Shown: positions 51,722 through 61,143 of the stretch, piece by piece
Layout: each line of letters opens with the position of its first letter
How positions within the stretch are numbered: position 1 is the first letter of the stretch
Assembly (NCBI GenBank): GCA_944346885.1
Contig: CALVMR010000014.1
Coordinates: 86,656 to 150,655 of the forward strand
Source: an uncultured Clostridia bacterium
GTDB lineage: Bacteria; Bacillota; Clostridia; Christensenellales; Borkfalkiaceae
DNA: 64,000 nt
Direction: 5' to 3'
Program-made: the position numbers and the translations under genes
Notes under the pieces: model-generated
What the model was told of the DNA's origin: nothing
Databases searched by the model: none
The model's input: the letters and a program-made list of their open reading frames with translations, nothing else

Positions 51722-51748
51722 GCCCGCCCCGTCAAAAGAGGGGCGGGC
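51722..51748 (-). terminator. Hairpin downstream of the VanW-family gene
   Basis: GCCCGCCCC / GGGGCGGGC with a 9-nt loop. There is no T-run; a possible 3' stabiliser or weak terminator. Confidence 0.4.
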
Positions 51749-51765
51749 GACGCGGATGCGTTTTG

Positions 51766-51834
51766 TTCGGCGGGAAGCGCGGCGGCATTCTCCTTCGGCG
51801 GGAAGCGCGAATGCGCTTTATTCGGCGGGCGGCG
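51766..51834. repeat. Short tandem repeat touching the VanW-family stop
   Basis: TTCGGCGGGAAGCGCG occurs at 51766 and 51794, with a degenerate copy at 51821 (period about 28). The last copy abuts the stop codon at 51835. Confidence 0.6.
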
Positions 51835-53139
51835 TTACGGCGCCACCCGTCCGTCTTCCGTTTTCTCTTTCTCCTCATCCGCCCCGCCGCCCCCGTTTTG
51901 CGGCAGCTCGCGCACGACACCGCGGCGGGCGGCATAACGGTCCTTGCGCAGCAAAACGCGGCGCACCGTTCCCTGCCTGCGGCAGAGCAGCCAGCCCTCG
52001 CTGGTCAGCCCCGCCTGCGGCGCACGCAGTTCCTCCTCCTTTGCGTCCGCCCGCACCTGCGGCGGAGGCGGCGCAACGGTACCGGTGACAACGCTCTCGC
52101 GCGCATACGTCGTATCCGATGCGGGGCCGTAAATGCGCACCCGCAGGCACCCGCCCTGCACGCGCAGCACAAAATACACCTTTCCTTCCAGCCCGTTGTA
52201 TAGTTTGAGGTCGCAGCTCTTTCCGCTGACCATCGCATCGAAAGACGGTTCCACGTATCCGACGGGCAGGCTGTGCGCGTGGTGCTCCTTCACTTGCAGC
52301 CCCGCCAGCAGCGCGGCGTTGTACAAAGTGGTGCTGACTTGGCAGACCCCGCCGCCCACGCCGGGCACGTATTCCCCTTCCAAGATCACGGGCGCTTCAC
52401 GGTAGCCGCGTGCCGCGGTGCGCGCGCCCGTTCTGGCGTTGAAGGAAAACAGCCCGCCCGCGGGGAGCGTGCAGCCGTTGAGCGCGGACGCCGCCAAACG
52501 GATGTTGTGGGCGCGCGGAGCGTTTTCGGCATTGAAACGGGTCTCGAAGCTCGCCAGCAAAGACACCGCGCGCAACGCCTCCTCTTCGCCGAAAGAGGGC
52601 GCAACGCGGTGCAGCTCCGCCCGCACCTCGCCCCCGCCCGCCGCGAGCGCGCGGCGCACGTCCTGCAAAAGCCGCGCGCCGTCCGCATACATCCCCTCCT
52701 TTTCGCGCACAACGGTGAACGGCTGTTCCTTTTCCGCGTCGAAGAGAATGCGCGCGCATGCGCTCTTTTTATAATAGTTGTCGCAGAGGGCGCGCAGGCG
52801 ATCCTCCGCCTCCGCCAAACACAGCTGCTTTTTGAGCGGCACTTCGCCGCCGCGCCGCGCGGCGGAAAGCGCCGCGGCAAGATCGGTCTTATAGTACAGT
52901 TCGGGCGGGCGGAACACATAAACATCCTCTCCGAAACGAACGGTCAGCGATTTTTCCGCAAGCTCGGCGGCGAGCGCGTCGCGCACCCGCGCCTCCGCCG
53001 CGGCGCGGGGCAGGCGGGAGACGTTTACGCCGCCGATGAAGGTGCCACGCGGAAAAAGGCGGGCAAAGCCGCACAGCGCAAAGGCGGCGCAAAGCGCCGC
53101 CAGCAGAATGCAGGTCTTCCGCAAAACCACCGTACGCAT
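51835..53139 (-). CDS. VanW-family protein (YoaR-like)
   Basis: The 434-residue protein has an N-terminal membrane anchor (about 8-27) and a putative peptidoglycan-binding region. The VanW domain carries GGLFSFNARTG (about 219-229) and GVGGGVCQVSTTLYNAALLAG (about 250-270). HHAHSLPVGYVEPSFDAMVS follows. The C-terminal 60 residues are charged and low in complexity. VanW proteins occur in spore formers and some resistance clusters, but their activity is unknown; this context gives no resistance genes. GGAGGGGGGG precedes the ATG at 53139. Confidence 0.9.
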   Translation of the reverse strand: MRTVVLRKTCILLAALCAAFALCGFARLFPRGTFIGGVNVSRLPRAAAEARVRDALAAELAEKSLTVRFGEDVYVFRPPELYYKTDLAAALSAARRGGEVPLKKQLCLAEAEDRLRALCDNYYKKSACARILFDAEKEQPFTVVREKEGMYADGARLLQDVRRALAAGGGEVRAELHRVAPSFGEEEALRAVSLLASFETRFNAENAPRAHNIRLAASALNGCTLPAGGLFSFNARTGARTAARGYREAPVILEGEYVPGVGGGVCQVSTTLYNAALLAGLQVKEHHAHSLPVGYVEPSFDAMVSGKSCDLKLYNGLEGKVYFVLRVQGGCLRVRIYGPASDTTYARESVVTGTVAPPPPQVRADAKEEELRAPQAGLTSEGWLLCRRQGTVRRVLLRKDRYAARRGVVRELPQNGGGGADEEKEKTEDGRVAP

Positions 53140-53190
53140 ACCCCCCCTCCTTCGCCTTTCTTTGACAGTATGCGCAGCCGTAACAAAATA

Positions 53191-53229
53191 TTTCGGGGCG
53201 CCGCGGCAAACTGCCGCGGCGCCCCGAAA
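53191..53229 (-). terminator. Terminator of recF
   Basis: An 18-bp stem TTTCGGGGCGCCGCGGCA / TGCCGCGGCGCCCCGAAA with a 3-nt loop, followed on the minus strand by TATTTTG. Confidence 0.8.
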
Positions 53230-53315
53230 CACGCCCGCCCCGCGTCCCGCCCGCCCGTTGCGGCTGCAAAAACACGGTTAAGGGTTAAGGCACGGTTTTT
53301 GTTTTTCTTTCGGCG

Positions 53316-54395
53316 CTAGCGTTTGACGGCGCCGTTCACGATGCGGATCTTGTTCACCTCTTTGCCGAACAGCACTTTTTCGGTGTGCGTGCAGGTGAGT
53401 ACCGTCTGCACCCCCTCGATCTCCGCCAAAAGTTTGCGGCGGCGCGGAAGGTCCAGCTCGCTCATCACGTCGTCCAGCACGAGCACGGGCGCCTCGCCCG
53501 CAACGCTTTTAAAAATTTCGATCTCCGCCAATTTAAAGGCGAGCGCCGCCGTGCGCGCCTGCCCCTGCGAACCGTACACGCGCGCCTCGTTCCCGTTGAT
53601 GGAGATCTTCAAATCGTCGCGGTGCGGCCCGACGCAGGTAAAGCCGAGGCGGATATCCCGCTCGTAATTGGCGGCAAGCTCGGCGGCGAGCTGCGCCTCC
53701 GCCCCCTCCGCGCGCACGCAGTGCTCCGCCGTCACTTCCAGCCGCTCCGCCCCGTCGGTAAGGTAGGCATGCTTTTCGGCGGCGAGCGGCGCAAGGCGGG
53801 CAACGTACTCTTCGCGGCGGCGCACCAGCTCGGCGGCGAAAACGCACAGCTGCTGGTCCCACACGGGGAGCGTTTCCAGCACCAGATCGATGTTGCGCTC
53901 CTTCAACAGCGCGTTACGCTGCCCCAAGATCTTGTTGTAGCGCACCAGCGCCGTATAATAGCTTTTAGAGAGCTGCGAAATGGAAACATTCAAAAAACGG
54001 CGGCGCTCTTCGGGGCCGCCCTGCACGAGGCGCAGCTCCTCCGGGCTGAAAAACACGCCGCGCAAGTTGCCGAGCAAATCGGCATTGCGCACCGCCCTTT
54101 CGCCGTTGATGCGGATCTCCCGCCCGCCCTCGCGGATATCCGCCTCCAAAAACACTTCGCCGAAGCGGCTCTCCGCCACGGCGCCGATGTGTGCAAATTC
54201 GGCGCCCGCGCGGATCATCTGCCTGTCTTTGCGGGCGCGCGGCGAAGTGCCCGTGCACAGATAGAACACCGCTTCGGCACAGTTGGTTTTGCCCTGCGCG
54301 TTTCTGCCATAGAGCACATTCAGCCCCGCGGAAAAGGAAAAGGTCTCTTCCGCGTAATTGCGGAAATTTTTCAGGCTCAGTTGTTTGATCCGCAT
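53316..54395 (-). CDS. recF: DNA replication and repair protein RecF
   Basis: The 359-residue SMC-like ATPase has Walker A YGRNAQGKTN (about 29-38). The signature-like VYGSQGQARTAALAFKLAEI (about 265-284) and Walker B VLVLDDVMSELD (about 297-308) follow. It helps load RecA at gaps. The start MRIKQLSLKNFRNY at 54395 is the conserved N-terminus although the ribosome site is poor. It is divergent from dnaA, whereas recF usually follows dnaN in the same direction. Confidence 0.96.
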   Translation of the reverse strand: MRIKQLSLKNFRNYAEETFSFSAGLNVLYGRNAQGKTNCAEAVFYLCTGTSPRARKDRQMIRAGAEFAHIGAVAESRFGEVFLEADIREGGREIRINGERAVRNADLLGNLRGVFFSPEELRLVQGGPEERRRFLNVSISQLSKSYYTALVRYNKILGQRNALLKERNIDLVLETLPVWDQQLCVFAAELVRRREEYVARLAPLAAEKHAYLTDGAERLEVTAEHCVRAEGAEAQLAAELAANYERDIRLGFTCVGPHRDDLKISINGNEARVYGSQGQARTAALAFKLAEIEIFKSVAGEAPVLVLDDVMSELDLPRRRKLLAEIEGVQTVLTCTHTEKVLFGKEVNKIRIVNGAVKR

Positions 54396-54437
54396 TGCAC
54401 ACGCCGCCGAAATTTTTTGCACAGCCCGCGTTTTGGC

Positions 54438-54466
54438 TTGTTTTTCCGCCCGCAGTATAGTATAAT
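54438..54466 (+). promoter_or_regulatory. Promoter of dnaA
   Basis: TTGTTT, 17-nt spacer, TATAAT, giving a leader of about 70 nt. Confidence 0.7.
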
Positions 54467-54492
54467 AAAAGGCACACACGGCTGCGAAGTTT

Positions 54493-54521
54493 ATTATACC
54501 ACATTCCGCCGAAAAAGACAA
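54493..54521 (-). promoter_or_regulatory. Promoter of recF
   Basis: TTGTCT, 17-nt spacer, TATAAT on the minus strand. It faces the dnaA promoter in the 148-bp shared region. Confidence 0.75.
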
Positions 54522-54543
54522 AGCGTTCGAGGGGGATAGTTCC

Positions 54544-55893
54544 ATGTCCGAAAACGACAAATACGAATTTTTATGGGGACGGGTGCGCGAGATCCTGCGC
54601 AGCCTCGTTTCGTATATCACATTCAGCACCTATATCGCCAAACTTACACCCGTGGACGTGGACGGCACGAAATTGGTGCTCAAAACGGATACCGAATTTT
54701 TTGCCAACTTTATCGGCAAAAACCTCTCCGACAAGATCAAGGAAGCGCTGCGCAAGGCGGATACGGGGCTGACCGATTTTGCGCTCGTGGTAGAGGGCAG
54801 CGACGATATCGTGTACACCAGCGAAGAGGAGGACGCCGACGAGGACCTGAGCTCTTCGCTCGACCCGAAGTACACCTTTGAATCCTTTGTGGCGGGCAAG
54901 AGCAACGAATTTGTGCTTGCGGCGGCAAAAGCCGTTGCCAAAAACCCCGGCGCGGATATCAACCCGCTGTACATCTACGGCGCGTCCGGGCTGGGCAAAA
55001 CGCATTTGCTGCAATCCATCGCCAACTACCTCGCCCTGCACAAACCGGGGCTGCGCGTGCTGTACACCACCTGCGAAAAATTCATCAACGAACTCATCGA
55101 CAGCATTTACCTGAACCGCGGCGGCAACAACCGCGATCTGCAAGCGCGCTTCCGCAGCCGCTACCGCGGCGTGGACGTACTGCTCATCGACGACGTGCAG
55201 TTCCTCGCCAAAAAACAGGCGGTGCAGGAAGAGCTGTTCCATACCTTCAACGCCCTGCAAGCGGAAAACAAACAGATCGTGCTTACCTCCGACGTACCGC
55301 CCAAGGAGATCGCCACCCTCGAAGAGCGGCTGCGCACCCGTTTTGAAGGCGGACTGATCGCGGATATCCAGCCGCCCGACACCGAAACAAAGCTCGCCAT
55401 CTTAAAGCAAAAAGCGTTTGAGCGCAAAGTCATTTTGCCCGCGGATGTGGCGGAATTTTTGGCGCGCGATTCGGGTACGGACGTCCGCACCCTCGAAGGC
55501 AGGCTGACAAAGGTGATCTTTGCAAGCAAACTGCACGAAAAGCCGATCACGATCGAGCTTGCCGCCACCGCGCTCAACGAAGCGGTCAGCGAAGAGCACG
55601 AAGCCGTTACGGCGGATAAGATCATCTCCGCCGTGTGCTCCTTTTACAAATTGGATAAAGAAAAACTGCTCGGCAAAAGCAAGAAAAAAGAGCTTGTGCA
55701 ACCGCGGCAGATCTGTGCCTTTCTTATGTGCGAGATCTTGAACATCCCGCTCGTTTCCATCGGCAAGGCGATGGGCGACCGCGACCATACCACCGTTATC
55801 CACTCCCGTGAAAAGATCACCAACCTGTTGAAGATCAACGACCGCGTTTCCAAAGACGTGGAGGATATCCGCAACATCGTTTTAAAGCAGTGA
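54544..55893 (+). CDS. dnaA: Chromosomal replication initiator protein DnaA
   Basis: The 449-residue protein has an N-terminal domain I, an acidic linker (SEEEDADEDLSSSLDPKYTF, about 98-117) and an AAA+ core with Walker A YGASGLGKTHLLQ (about 144-156) and LLIDDVQFL. The C-terminal helix-turn-helix signature GDRDHTTVIHSREKI (about 412-426) binds DnaA boxes. It opens oriC and loads the replicative helicase. GAGGGGG lies upstream of the ATG. dnaN is absent next to it; mnmG follows. Confidence 0.98.
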   Translation: MSENDKYEFLWGRVREILRSLVSYITFSTYIAKLTPVDVDGTKLVLKTDTEFFANFIGKNLSDKIKEALRKADTGLTDFALVVEGSDDIVYTSEEEDADEDLSSSLDPKYTFESFVAGKSNEFVLAAAKAVAKNPGADINPLYIYGASGLGKTHLLQSIANYLALHKPGLRVLYTTCEKFINELIDSIYLNRGGNNRDLQARFRSRYRGVDVLLIDDVQFLAKKQAVQEELFHTFNALQAENKQIVLTSDVPPKEIATLEERLRTRFEGGLIADIQPPDTETKLAILKQKAFERKVILPADVAEFLARDSGTDVRTLEGRLTKVIFASKLHEKPITIELAATALNEAVSEEHEAVTADKIISAVCSFYKLDKEKLLGKSKKKELVQPRQICAFLMCEILNIPLVSIGKAMGDRDHTTVIHSREKITNLLKINDRVSKDVEDIRNIVLKQ

Positions 55894-55988
55894 TCTTGCC
55901 GTCCGCCCTTCGGCGGAAGGCGCGCAGCGAAAGCCGCGCCCGCAAAGCGCCGCGCCGCCGCCCGTAAGCCGCAAAAAAACGTTTGCCT

Positions 55989-56014
55989 GCCCCCGCCGCA
56001 CAGCGGCGGGGCAA
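55989..56014 (+). terminator. Hairpin between dnaA and mnmG
   Basis: TGCCCCCGCCGC / GCGGCGGGGCA with an ACA loop and one bulged C, followed by AATTTAT. A partial terminator is likely. The 145-bp gap has no other visible element and no DnaA boxes. Confidence 0.45.
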
Positions 56015-56038
56015 ATTTATCGATACGAGGCGTTTTCC

Positions 56039-57916
56039 ATGCTCGTTACCAACGAATTTTACACAGAGGGCTACGACGCCGTGGTCGTCGGCGCGGGGCA
56101 CGCGGGCTGCGAAGCCGCGCTTGCCTTGGCGCGCACGGGCATCCCCACCCTGCTGCTCTCGCTGAATTTAGACAGCATCGCCTTCATGGCGTGCAACCCC
56201 TCCGTCGGCGGTACGGCGAAGGGGCAGCTCGTGCGCGAGATCGACGCCTTGGGCGGGGAAATGGGAATAAACGCCGACGCGACCGCCCTGCAAACGCGCA
56301 TGCTCAACACGGGCAAAGGCGCCGCCGTGCAGAGCCTGCGCGCCCAATCGGATAAGCATGCCTACCACGCGCGCATGAAAAGAGTGCTGGAAAGCACCGA
56401 CAACCTCTCCCTCGCCCAAGGCGAAGCGGCGCAGATCCTCGTAAAGGACGGCGCCGTATGCGGCGTGAAGACGACGTTCGGCGAAGTGATCGCCGCAAAA
56501 GCCGTTATCCTCGCCACGGGCGTATACCTCAACGGCTCGGTGGTGGCGGGCGAGTTCCGCCAAAATTCGGGTCCGAACGGGTTAGCCCCCGCAACCGAGC
56601 TGACCGCAAACCTGATCTCCCTCGGCTTTTCGGTGCGGCGCTTCAAAACGGGCACCCCAGCGCGGGTGGACGGGCGCACCATCGACTTTTCCAAATGCGA
56701 ACGGCAGGACGGCGACGAAACGGTGTATCCCTTTTCCTACCTCTCCGAAAAAGTTCCCGAAAAGCAGCTTCCCTGCTACCTCACCTACACCAACGAGCGC
56801 ACGCACGCCATCATCCGCGCCAATTTGCACCGCTCTCCCCTCTATTCGGGCATGATCAAGGGCACGGGTCCGCGGTACTGCCCCTCCATCGAAGACAAGG
56901 TGGTGCGGTTTGCCGATAAGGAGCGGCACCAGCTCTTTTTAGAGCCGGAATGCGCCGGTTCGCACGAGGTATACGTGCAGGGCATGAGCAGCTCTCTTCC
57001 GCACGATGTGCAGCGCGCCATGTACCGCACCGTGCCGGGGCTGGAACATGTGCGCATCCTGCGCTACGCCTACGCCATCGAATACGACTGCATCGACACG
57101 TTAGACGTGTACCCGACCTTGGAATTTAAAAAGATCAAAGGGCTGTACACGGCGGGGCAGATCAACGGCACGAGCGGCTACGAAGAGGCAGCCGCCCAAG
57201 GGCTGATGGCGGGGCTGAACGCCTCCCTTTGGCTGCGCGGCAAAGAGCCGCTCGTACTGCGGCGGGATCAGGCGTACATCGGCGTGCTCATCGACGACCT
57301 CGTGACCAAAGGGACCAACGAACCGTACCGCATGATGACCTCGCGCGCGGAGCACCGCATCCACCTGCGGCAGGATAACGCCGATCTGCGCCTGACCGAG
57401 CTCGGCTATGCCGCGGGGCTGGTGACGCCGCAGCGCTACGCGCGCTTTGCGGCGCGCAAAGAAGCGATCCTGCGCATAAAAGAGGAGCTGGCAGAGCGCG
57501 TACCCGCGCGGGAAGCCGCCGCCTTTTTGCAGGAACACGGCTTTTCCGCCCCTGCCGCCGCCGTAACGTATGCCGACTTGCTGCGGCGCGGGATCGCGGC
57601 GGAAAAGATCGCGCGGCGCTTTTGCATACTGCAAGAGGAGCGCGCGGAGGATATCGAAACGGCGGCGGTGGATATCCGCTACGAGGGGTATTTGAAACGG
57701 GGGCTAGAACAGATCGAAAAGGCGAAAAAATTGGAAGACAAGAAGCTGCCCGCTTCTCTCGACTATGAAAGCATCGACGGGCTGCGCCTCGAAGCGCGGC
57801 AAAAGCTGAACAAGATCCGACCCGAAAATTTGGGGCAGGCGGGAAGGATCTCCGGCGTCAGCCCCGCGGATATCGCCGTATTGATGGTCTACCTCTCCAC
57901 CCGCAAAGACGGTTGA
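56039..57916 (+). CDS. mnmG: tRNA uridine-5-carboxymethylaminomethyl modification enzyme MnmG
   Basis: The 625-residue FAD enzyme has the dinucleotide-binding motif VVVGAGHAGCEAALA (about 15-29), CNPSVGGTAKGQLVREIDALGG (about 52-73), RFKTGTPARVDGRTID and the GidA signature GQINGTSGYEEAAAQGLMAG (about 374-393). With MnmE it modifies U34 of certain tRNAs. It is a common neighbour of dnaA and the origin. GAGG precedes the ATG; mnmE and rsmG are not adjacent. Confidence 0.98.
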   Translation: MLVTNEFYTEGYDAVVVGAGHAGCEAALALARTGIPTLLLSLNLDSIAFMACNPSVGGTAKGQLVREIDALGGEMGINADATALQTRMLNTGKGAAVQSLRAQSDKHAYHARMKRVLESTDNLSLAQGEAAQILVKDGAVCGVKTTFGEVIAAKAVILATGVYLNGSVVAGEFRQNSGPNGLAPATELTANLISLGFSVRRFKTGTPARVDGRTIDFSKCERQDGDETVYPFSYLSEKVPEKQLPCYLTYTNERTHAIIRANLHRSPLYSGMIKGTGPRYCPSIEDKVVRFADKERHQLFLEPECAGSHEVYVQGMSSSLPHDVQRAMYRTVPGLEHVRILRYAYAIEYDCIDTLDVYPTLEFKKIKGLYTAGQINGTSGYEEAAAQGLMAGLNASLWLRGKEPLVLRRDQAYIGVLIDDLVTKGTNEPYRMMTSRAEHRIHLRQDNADLRLTELGYAAGLVTPQRYARFAARKEAILRIKEELAERVPAREAAAFLQEHGFSAPAAAVTYADLLRRGIAAEKIARRFCILQEERAEDIETAAVDIRYEGYLKRGLEQIEKAKKLEDKKLPASLDYESIDGLRLEARQKLNKIRPENLGQAGRISGVSPADIAVLMVYLSTRKDG

Positions 57917-57946
57917 CCGCCCGTTTTTCCATAAAGAACATGGAAT

Positions 57947-57979
57947 TTCCGCCCGCGCAAACAGCGCGGGCGGAATGCT
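57947..57979 (+). terminator. Terminator of mnmG
   Basis: TTCCGCCCGCGC / GCGCGGGCGGAA with a 5-nt loop, followed by TGCTTTT. Confidence 0.75.
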
Positions 57980-58045
57980 TTTGCAAAAACGCCGCGGCGC
58001 CGCTCCGCGCAAAACAAAATACCGGAAAAACGGCAAAACCGCCGA

Positions 58046-58080
58046 AAAAAACTGCGCCGCACCCGTTCGGGTGCGGCGCA
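58046..58080 (-). terminator. Terminator of the mcsA-mcsB-clpC-hpf operon
   Basis: TGCGCCGCACCCG / CGGGTGCGGCGCA with a 2-nt loop, followed on the minus strand by a run of seven T residues, 23 nt beyond the hpf stop. Confidence 0.9.
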
Positions 58081-58102
58081 AACAATTTGCCTGCCTATAC
58101 GG

Positions 58103-58633
58103 TCATGCCTTTTTGGGGATCAACAGCCCTACATCGCCGTTGCCGCGCAGGTATACGACGCGCACTTCGCCCGTATCCGCGTCTTGGAAAATATAGAAGC
58201 TGTGCCCCAGCAGATCGAGCTGTTCCACCGCCTCCGCCGCCGTCATGGGCGTAAGCGCAAACGTTTTTACCTTTACGGGATCCCCTTCCGCCGCGGGAAC
58301 GTCGCCCTTGAAAAAGAGCTGCTTTTCGGCAAACGCGCCCTGTTTGAGCTTGTCTTCCAGCTTGCTCTTGTGTTTGTAGATCTGTTTTTCCAGCTTGGGC
58401 AAAACGGCGTCGATGTTGTCGTAAAAATTCTTTCCCGTCACCTCTGCACGCACCATATTCCCCTTATAGAGAATGGTGATCTCCGTTTTGCACAGCCTGT
58501 TTTCCGATTTAAGATAAACCGAACACAGCGCGTCTTCGTCGAAATACTTTTCCAGGCGGGTGACCTTTTTGTTGACGACCGCCAGCAGTTTTTCGCTCGC
58601 TTTGCAGTTTTTTTCGATGATCTCGATACGCAT
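58103..58633 (-). CDS. hpf: Ribosome hibernation promoting factor, long form
   Basis: The 176-residue protein has the N-terminal S30AE domain (MRIEIIEKNCKASEKL ... KVTRLEKYFDED) and the C-terminal dimerisation domain (KVKTFALTPMTAAEAVEQLD, about 133-152, and GHSFYIFQDADTGEVRVVYL, about 155-174). Long HPF pairs ribosomes into inactive 100S dimers in resting cells. GGAGGAG lies in the end of clpC and the genes are 1 nt apart, so hpf is expressed with the ClpC stress operon. Confidence 0.96.
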   Translation of the reverse strand: MRIEIIEKNCKASEKLLAVVNKKVTRLEKYFDEDALCSVYLKSENRLCKTEITILYKGNMVRAEVTGKNFYDNIDAVLPKLEKQIYKHKSKLEDKLKQGAFAEKQLFFKGDVPAAEGDPVKVKTFALTPMTAAEAVEQLDLLGHSFYIFQDADTGEVRVVYLRGNGDVGLLIPKKA

Positions 58634-58634
58634 T

Positions 58635-61100
58635 TTACTCCTCCGATGGTTTATTCGACGGGCTGAACACAAACGTTTCGCCCTGCACGTCCACTGTTAC
58701 GCCCTGCCCCGGCGCGATCTTGCCTTGCAGGATCTCTTCGCTGAGCGCATCCTCGATGCGCTGGCGGATCACCCGCCGCAGCGGGCGGGCGCCGTACACC
58801 GCATCGTACCCCTCCTTCACGAGCGCCTCTTTTGCGGCTTGGCTGATTTGCAGCGCGATGCCGCGCTGCTCCAAGCGCTCGGAGAGGGCGGCGAGGAACA
58901 GATCGCACACCTTGGCGGCGTCCTCACGGCTGAGCTTATGGAAGACGATGATCTCGTCGATGCGGTTCAAAAATTCGGGTTTGAACTGCGCGCGCAGCGC
59001 ATCCGCGATGCGCTCTTTCATGCGCTCGTATTCGCTGCCGCCGCCCGCCTCTTCCGAAAAGCCGAGCGGCACCTCCTTCACTTCCCCCGCGCCGACGTTC
59101 GACGTCAAAATAATGACGGTATTTTTAAAACTGACCACTCTGCCCTTACTGTCCGTCAGCCTGCCGTCGTCTAAGATCTGCAACAGGATGTTGAACACGT
59201 CCGGGTGCGCCTTTTCGATCTCGTCGAACAACACCACGGAATAGGGTTTGTGCCGTATTTTTTCGGTGAGCTGCCCGCCCGTTTCGTCAAACCCGACGTA
59301 GCCGGGCGGCGCGCCGATGAGCTTGCTGACCGACTGCTTTTCCATAAACTCGCTCATATCCAGCCGCACCATCAGCTTGTCGTCGCCGAACAGCGCCGCC
59401 GCCAGCGCCTTGGAAAGCTCCGTTTTCCCCACGCCCGTCGGCCCCACAAAGATAAACGAACCGATGGGGCGCCCCGGATCTTTCAGCCCCGCGCGGGCGC
59501 GGCGGATCGCCCTGGATACGGCGGAGACCGCCTCGTCCTGCCCGATGACGCGCGCGTGCAGCTCCTCTTCCAGCCGCAAAAGCCGCTCGCTCTCCTCCTC
59601 GGTAAGGCGCACGACGGGCACGCCCGTCCAGCCGGCAACGATCTTTGCCACTTCCTCCGCCCCGATGGTGGCGCGCACCTCGCCGCGGCGGCGTTCCCAT
59701 TCGTCGCGCAAAGTTTCCAGCTTCTTTTTTGCCTGCTCGATCTTATCCAAGCACTCCTGCGCTTCGTGGAATTTATTTTTGCGCACCGCCCTCTTTTTTT
59801 CGGCGGTCAAAAATTCGATCTCCTCTTCCAGCTCGCGGATGCCTTCTGGCGCGTTGCAGCTGTCCAGCCGCGCGCGGCTCGCCGCCTCGTCGATGAGGTC
59901 GATCGCCTTATCCGGCAAAAAGCGGTCCGTGATGTAGCGGTCGGAGAGGTTGACCGCCGCTTCGATGGCGTCGTCGCGGATGGTCACTTTGTGGTGCGCC
60001 TCGTATTTGTCGCGCAGCCCGCGCAGGATCTCGGCGGATTCCTCGCGGCTGGGCTCCTCCACGTTCACGGGCGTAAAACGCCGCTCCAAAGCGGGATCCT
60101 TTTCGATGTACTTGCGGTATTCGTCGATGGTGGTCGCGCCGATGGTCTGCAACTCGCCGCGGGCGAGCATGGGTTTTAAAATGTTTGCCGCGTCCATGCT
60201 GTTTTCCGACGTAGCGCCCGCGCCCACGATGGTATGGATCTCGTCGATGAACAAGATGACGTCTCCGCGGCTGCGGATGGCGTCGATGCTGTCCTTCAAG
60301 CGCTCTTCAAAATCGCCGCGGTAGCGCGCCCCCGCCAGCATGCCGGGAAGGTCGAGCGCGAACACCGTTTTGCCGCACAGCAGGTCCGGCACGTCTCCGC
60401 GCACGATCGCCTGCGCCAGCCCCTCCACCACGGCGCTCTTGCCCACGCCCGGCTCGCCCACGAGCACGGGGTTGTTTTTGGTACGGCGCGAAAGCACTTG
60501 GATGATCTTGTCGATCTCCTTTTTGCGCCCGATCACGGGGTCTACCTTCCCCTCGCGCACGCGCTGCGTAAGGTCTGTGCCGTACTCGATCGAAGAGGCG
60601 TACGGCGCCTTGCTCTCTACCTGCTGGGCATGCGCCGATTCCGCCTCGCCCGCCTCTCTGGGCGAAACGCCGTCGATATCGTCTCCCAACCGATCCGTCA
60701 AAGCGTTTGTGTCAATGCCCAGCTCGTGCAAAATGGTCATCGCCATAGACTGCTGCTCGGAGAGAATGGCAAGCAGCATATATTCGCTGTTGGCGCGCGC
60801 GCCTACGCCGTCTCGGTCCACGGCGTATTCCATCGCCTTGTCAAACAACCCCTTGGTGCGCGGCGTAAAACCGCTGATGCGCGTATCGGGGTTGATGGAA
60901 CGCACGAACGAGCGGCGGTACTCCTCCTCCCGCACGCCCGCGCGCGTAAGCAGCTCGCAGGCGCGGCATTCGGGAACGTTCAAAAGCCCGAACAGGATAT
61001 GCTCGCTGCCCACATAAGTGCTGCCGTAACGCCGCGCCGCATCGATGGAAAGATTTATGGCGCGCTGTAAATTGACGGAAAATCTGCTGAAATCGTACAT
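58635..61100 (-). CDS. clpC: AAA+ unfoldase ClpC
   Basis: The 821-residue ClpC has the N-terminal double Clp repeat domain (about 5-145). The first AAA+ module has GEPGVGKSAVVEG (about 210-222), then a coiled-coil M domain (about 410-470) and UVR-like stretch. The second AAA+ module has FVGPTGVGKTELSK (about 546-559) and VLFDEIEKAHPDVFN (about 613-627). It unfolds arginine-phosphorylated proteins for ClpP, which is encoded elsewhere. The start MYDFSRFSVNLQRAI at 61100 is the conserved N-terminus; the ribosome site is weak. Confidence 0.97.
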   Translation of the reverse strand: MYDFSRFSVNLQRAINLSIDAARRYGSTYVGSEHILFGLLNVPECRACELLTRAGVREEEYRRSFVRSINPDTRISGFTPRTKGLFDKAMEYAVDRDGVGARANSEYMLLAILSEQQSMAMTILHELGIDTNALTDRLGDDIDGVSPREAGEAESAHAQQVESKAPYASSIEYGTDLTQRVREGKVDPVIGRKKEIDKIIQVLSRRTKNNPVLVGEPGVGKSAVVEGLAQAIVRGDVPDLLCGKTVFALDLPGMLAGARYRGDFEERLKDSIDAIRSRGDVILFIDEIHTIVGAGATSENSMDAANILKPMLARGELQTIGATTIDEYRKYIEKDPALERRFTPVNVEEPSREESAEILRGLRDKYEAHHKVTIRDDAIEAAVNLSDRYITDRFLPDKAIDLIDEAASRARLDSCNAPEGIRELEEEIEFLTAEKKRAVRKNKFHEAQECLDKIEQAKKKLETLRDEWERRRGEVRATIGAEEVAKIVAGWTGVPVVRLTEEESERLLRLEEELHARVIGQDEAVSAVSRAIRRARAGLKDPGRPIGSFIFVGPTGVGKTELSKALAAALFGDDKLMVRLDMSEFMEKQSVSKLIGAPPGYVGFDETGGQLTEKIRHKPYSVVLFDEIEKAHPDVFNILLQILDDGRLTDSKGRVVSFKNTVIILTSNVGAGEVKEVPLGFSEEAGGGSEYERMKERIADALRAQFKPEFLNRIDEIIVFHKLSREDAAKVCDLFLAALSERLEQRGIALQISQAAKEALVKEGYDAVYGARPLRRVIRQRIEDALSEEILQGKIAPGQGVTVDVQGETFVFSPSNKPSEE

Positions 61101-61143
61101 ATCGTTTCGCCCGCTAGGGGCGCCTCTCGCTGTTATTTTCTTC

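Noticed and set aside
51835..53139. VanW as a sign of glycopeptide resistance
   Set aside because: No vanH, vanA, vanX, vanR or vanS genes are nearby. VanW-domain proteins are common in spore formers without resistance.
54396..54543. Chromosome origin (oriC) between recF and dnaA
   Set aside because: No DnaA boxes and no AT-rich unwinding stretch are visible; two promoters account for the region.
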